A stretch of DNA of 5,077 bases from Oscillospiraceae bacterium (GTDB taxonomy: Bacteria > Bacillota > Clostridia > UBA1381), in NCBI GenBank assembly GCA_015068545.1, contig SVKH01000106.1, positions 1-5,077 on the forward strand, in the 5' to 3' direction. The position numbers were made by a program, and so were the translations under genes. Below, piece after piece: positions 4,924-5,077 of this stretch; position 1 is the first letter of the stretch, and each line of letters begins with the position of its first letter. Below the pieces are notes generated by a model. It saw nothing but the letters and a program-made list of their open reading frames with translations. It was not told the DNA's origin and searched no databases.

Positions 4924-4956
4924 CTCTTGAAATCAGATATAATAACAATAGAGGTG
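4921..4956. repeat. CACCTCT/AGAGGTG dyad around a -10-like box
   Basis: CACCTCT (4921-4927) and AGAGGTG (4950-4956) are perfect 7-bp inverted arms 22 bases apart. The loop holds TATAAT (4938-4943), a plus-strand -10-like box with no good -35. On either strand the 3' arm AGAGGTG resembles a ribosome binding site, and the 5' arm CACCTCT would mask it in RNA. Confidence 0.4.
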
Positions 4957-4957
4957 A

Positions 4958-5069
4958 CTAACTATTAAAAGTCAAGAGTTTTTTCGAAAGTTTTTGAAAG
5001 TTTTTCAAGGAACTAAAAAAATGCATAGCAAACAAGCCCTGTGTTGCAAGGACTTTAAAAAATAGTTAG
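4958..5069. repeat. 112-bp unit bounded by 9-bp inverted repeats
   Basis: CTAACTATT (4958-4966) and AATAGTTAG (5061-5069) are exact inverted copies. Just inside them AAGTC (4969-4973) and GACTT (5051-5055) also match as inverses, giving imperfect ends of about 16 bases. The interior includes a tandem GAAAGTTTTT pair (4986-5005) and an overlapping dyad TTGAAA-GTT-TTTCAA (4994-5008). There is no transposase. It could be a miniature inverted-repeat element, a long-range RNA stem, or chance in AT-rich DNA. Confidence 0.4.
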
Positions 5070-5077
5070 GATATAGT

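Larger units (their letters stand above)
4573..5077. other. Gene-poor tail rich in inverted repeats
   Basis: No open frame here has good length, a normal start and a recognisable product. The stretch holds a small hairpin (4574-4601), two long hairpins (4618-4734), a minus-strand reading frame of 57 codons with doubtful status (4750-4923), a dyad (4921-4956) and a 112-bp unit bounded by inverted repeats (4958-5069). The density of symmetric elements suggests repeated intergenic sequences or remnants of mobile units rather than a gene. Confidence 0.6.

Noticed and set aside
4573..5077. CRISPR array in the repeat-rich tail
   Set aside because: There are no regularly spaced direct repeats; the symmetry is all inverted, apart from one 10-base tandem pair.

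Overview
The window is AT-rich with strong GGAGG-type ribosome binding sites, consensus sigma-A-like promoters and a secreted protein carrying a 'copper amine oxidase N1' domain. Together these suggest a low-GC anaerobic Firmicute, most likely a Clostridia member. This is inference from sequence style and gene content; no marker gene fixes the species. The genetic code looks standard (Trp is TGG), and four of the five complete genes end in TAG.

Layout. (1) At the left edge lies the N-terminal third of thioredoxin reductase (trxB, minus strand, cut by the window). (2) Divergent from it is a Crp/Fnr-family regulator; the two genes share an almost perfectly symmetric promoter region whose -10 boxes overlap in one palindrome. 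(3) Convergent with the regulator is thioredoxin (trxA, minus strand). Its promoter has a good -10 but no -35; instead a TGTGAC-AAA-GTCACA dyad sits near -41, where a Crp/Fnr activator would bind. (4) Divergent from trxA is a two-gene operon, ccdA and a membrane-anchored TlpA/ResA-like thioredoxin. (5) Next is a secreted 496-residue protein with three ~122-residue PPC-like repeats and a C-terminal CuAO-N1 domain, with its own promoter, a short structured leader and a strong terminator. (6) The last ~500 bases hold no convincing gene but are dense in inverted repeats: a small hairpin, two long hairpins, a dyad covering a possible ribosome binding site, and a 112-bp unit bounded by 9-bp inverted repeats.

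How the genes work together. The first 2.9 kb encodes a complete predicted thiol-electron relay: NADPH to TrxB, TrxA, CcdA in the membrane, then an extracytoplasmic TlpA-like thioredoxin. A Crp/Fnr regulator sits in the middle of it. No cytochrome c or heme-handling gene is visible, so general extracytoplasmic thiol reduction is at least as likely as cytochrome c maturation. The regulator's recognition helix (R-E-x-x-S-R) predicts TGTGA-like half-sites, which fits the dyad at the trxA promoter, although the dyad spacing is one base shorter than the classic Crp site. The secreted protein is probably an abundant envelope or surface protein; a link to the thiol system is only positional.
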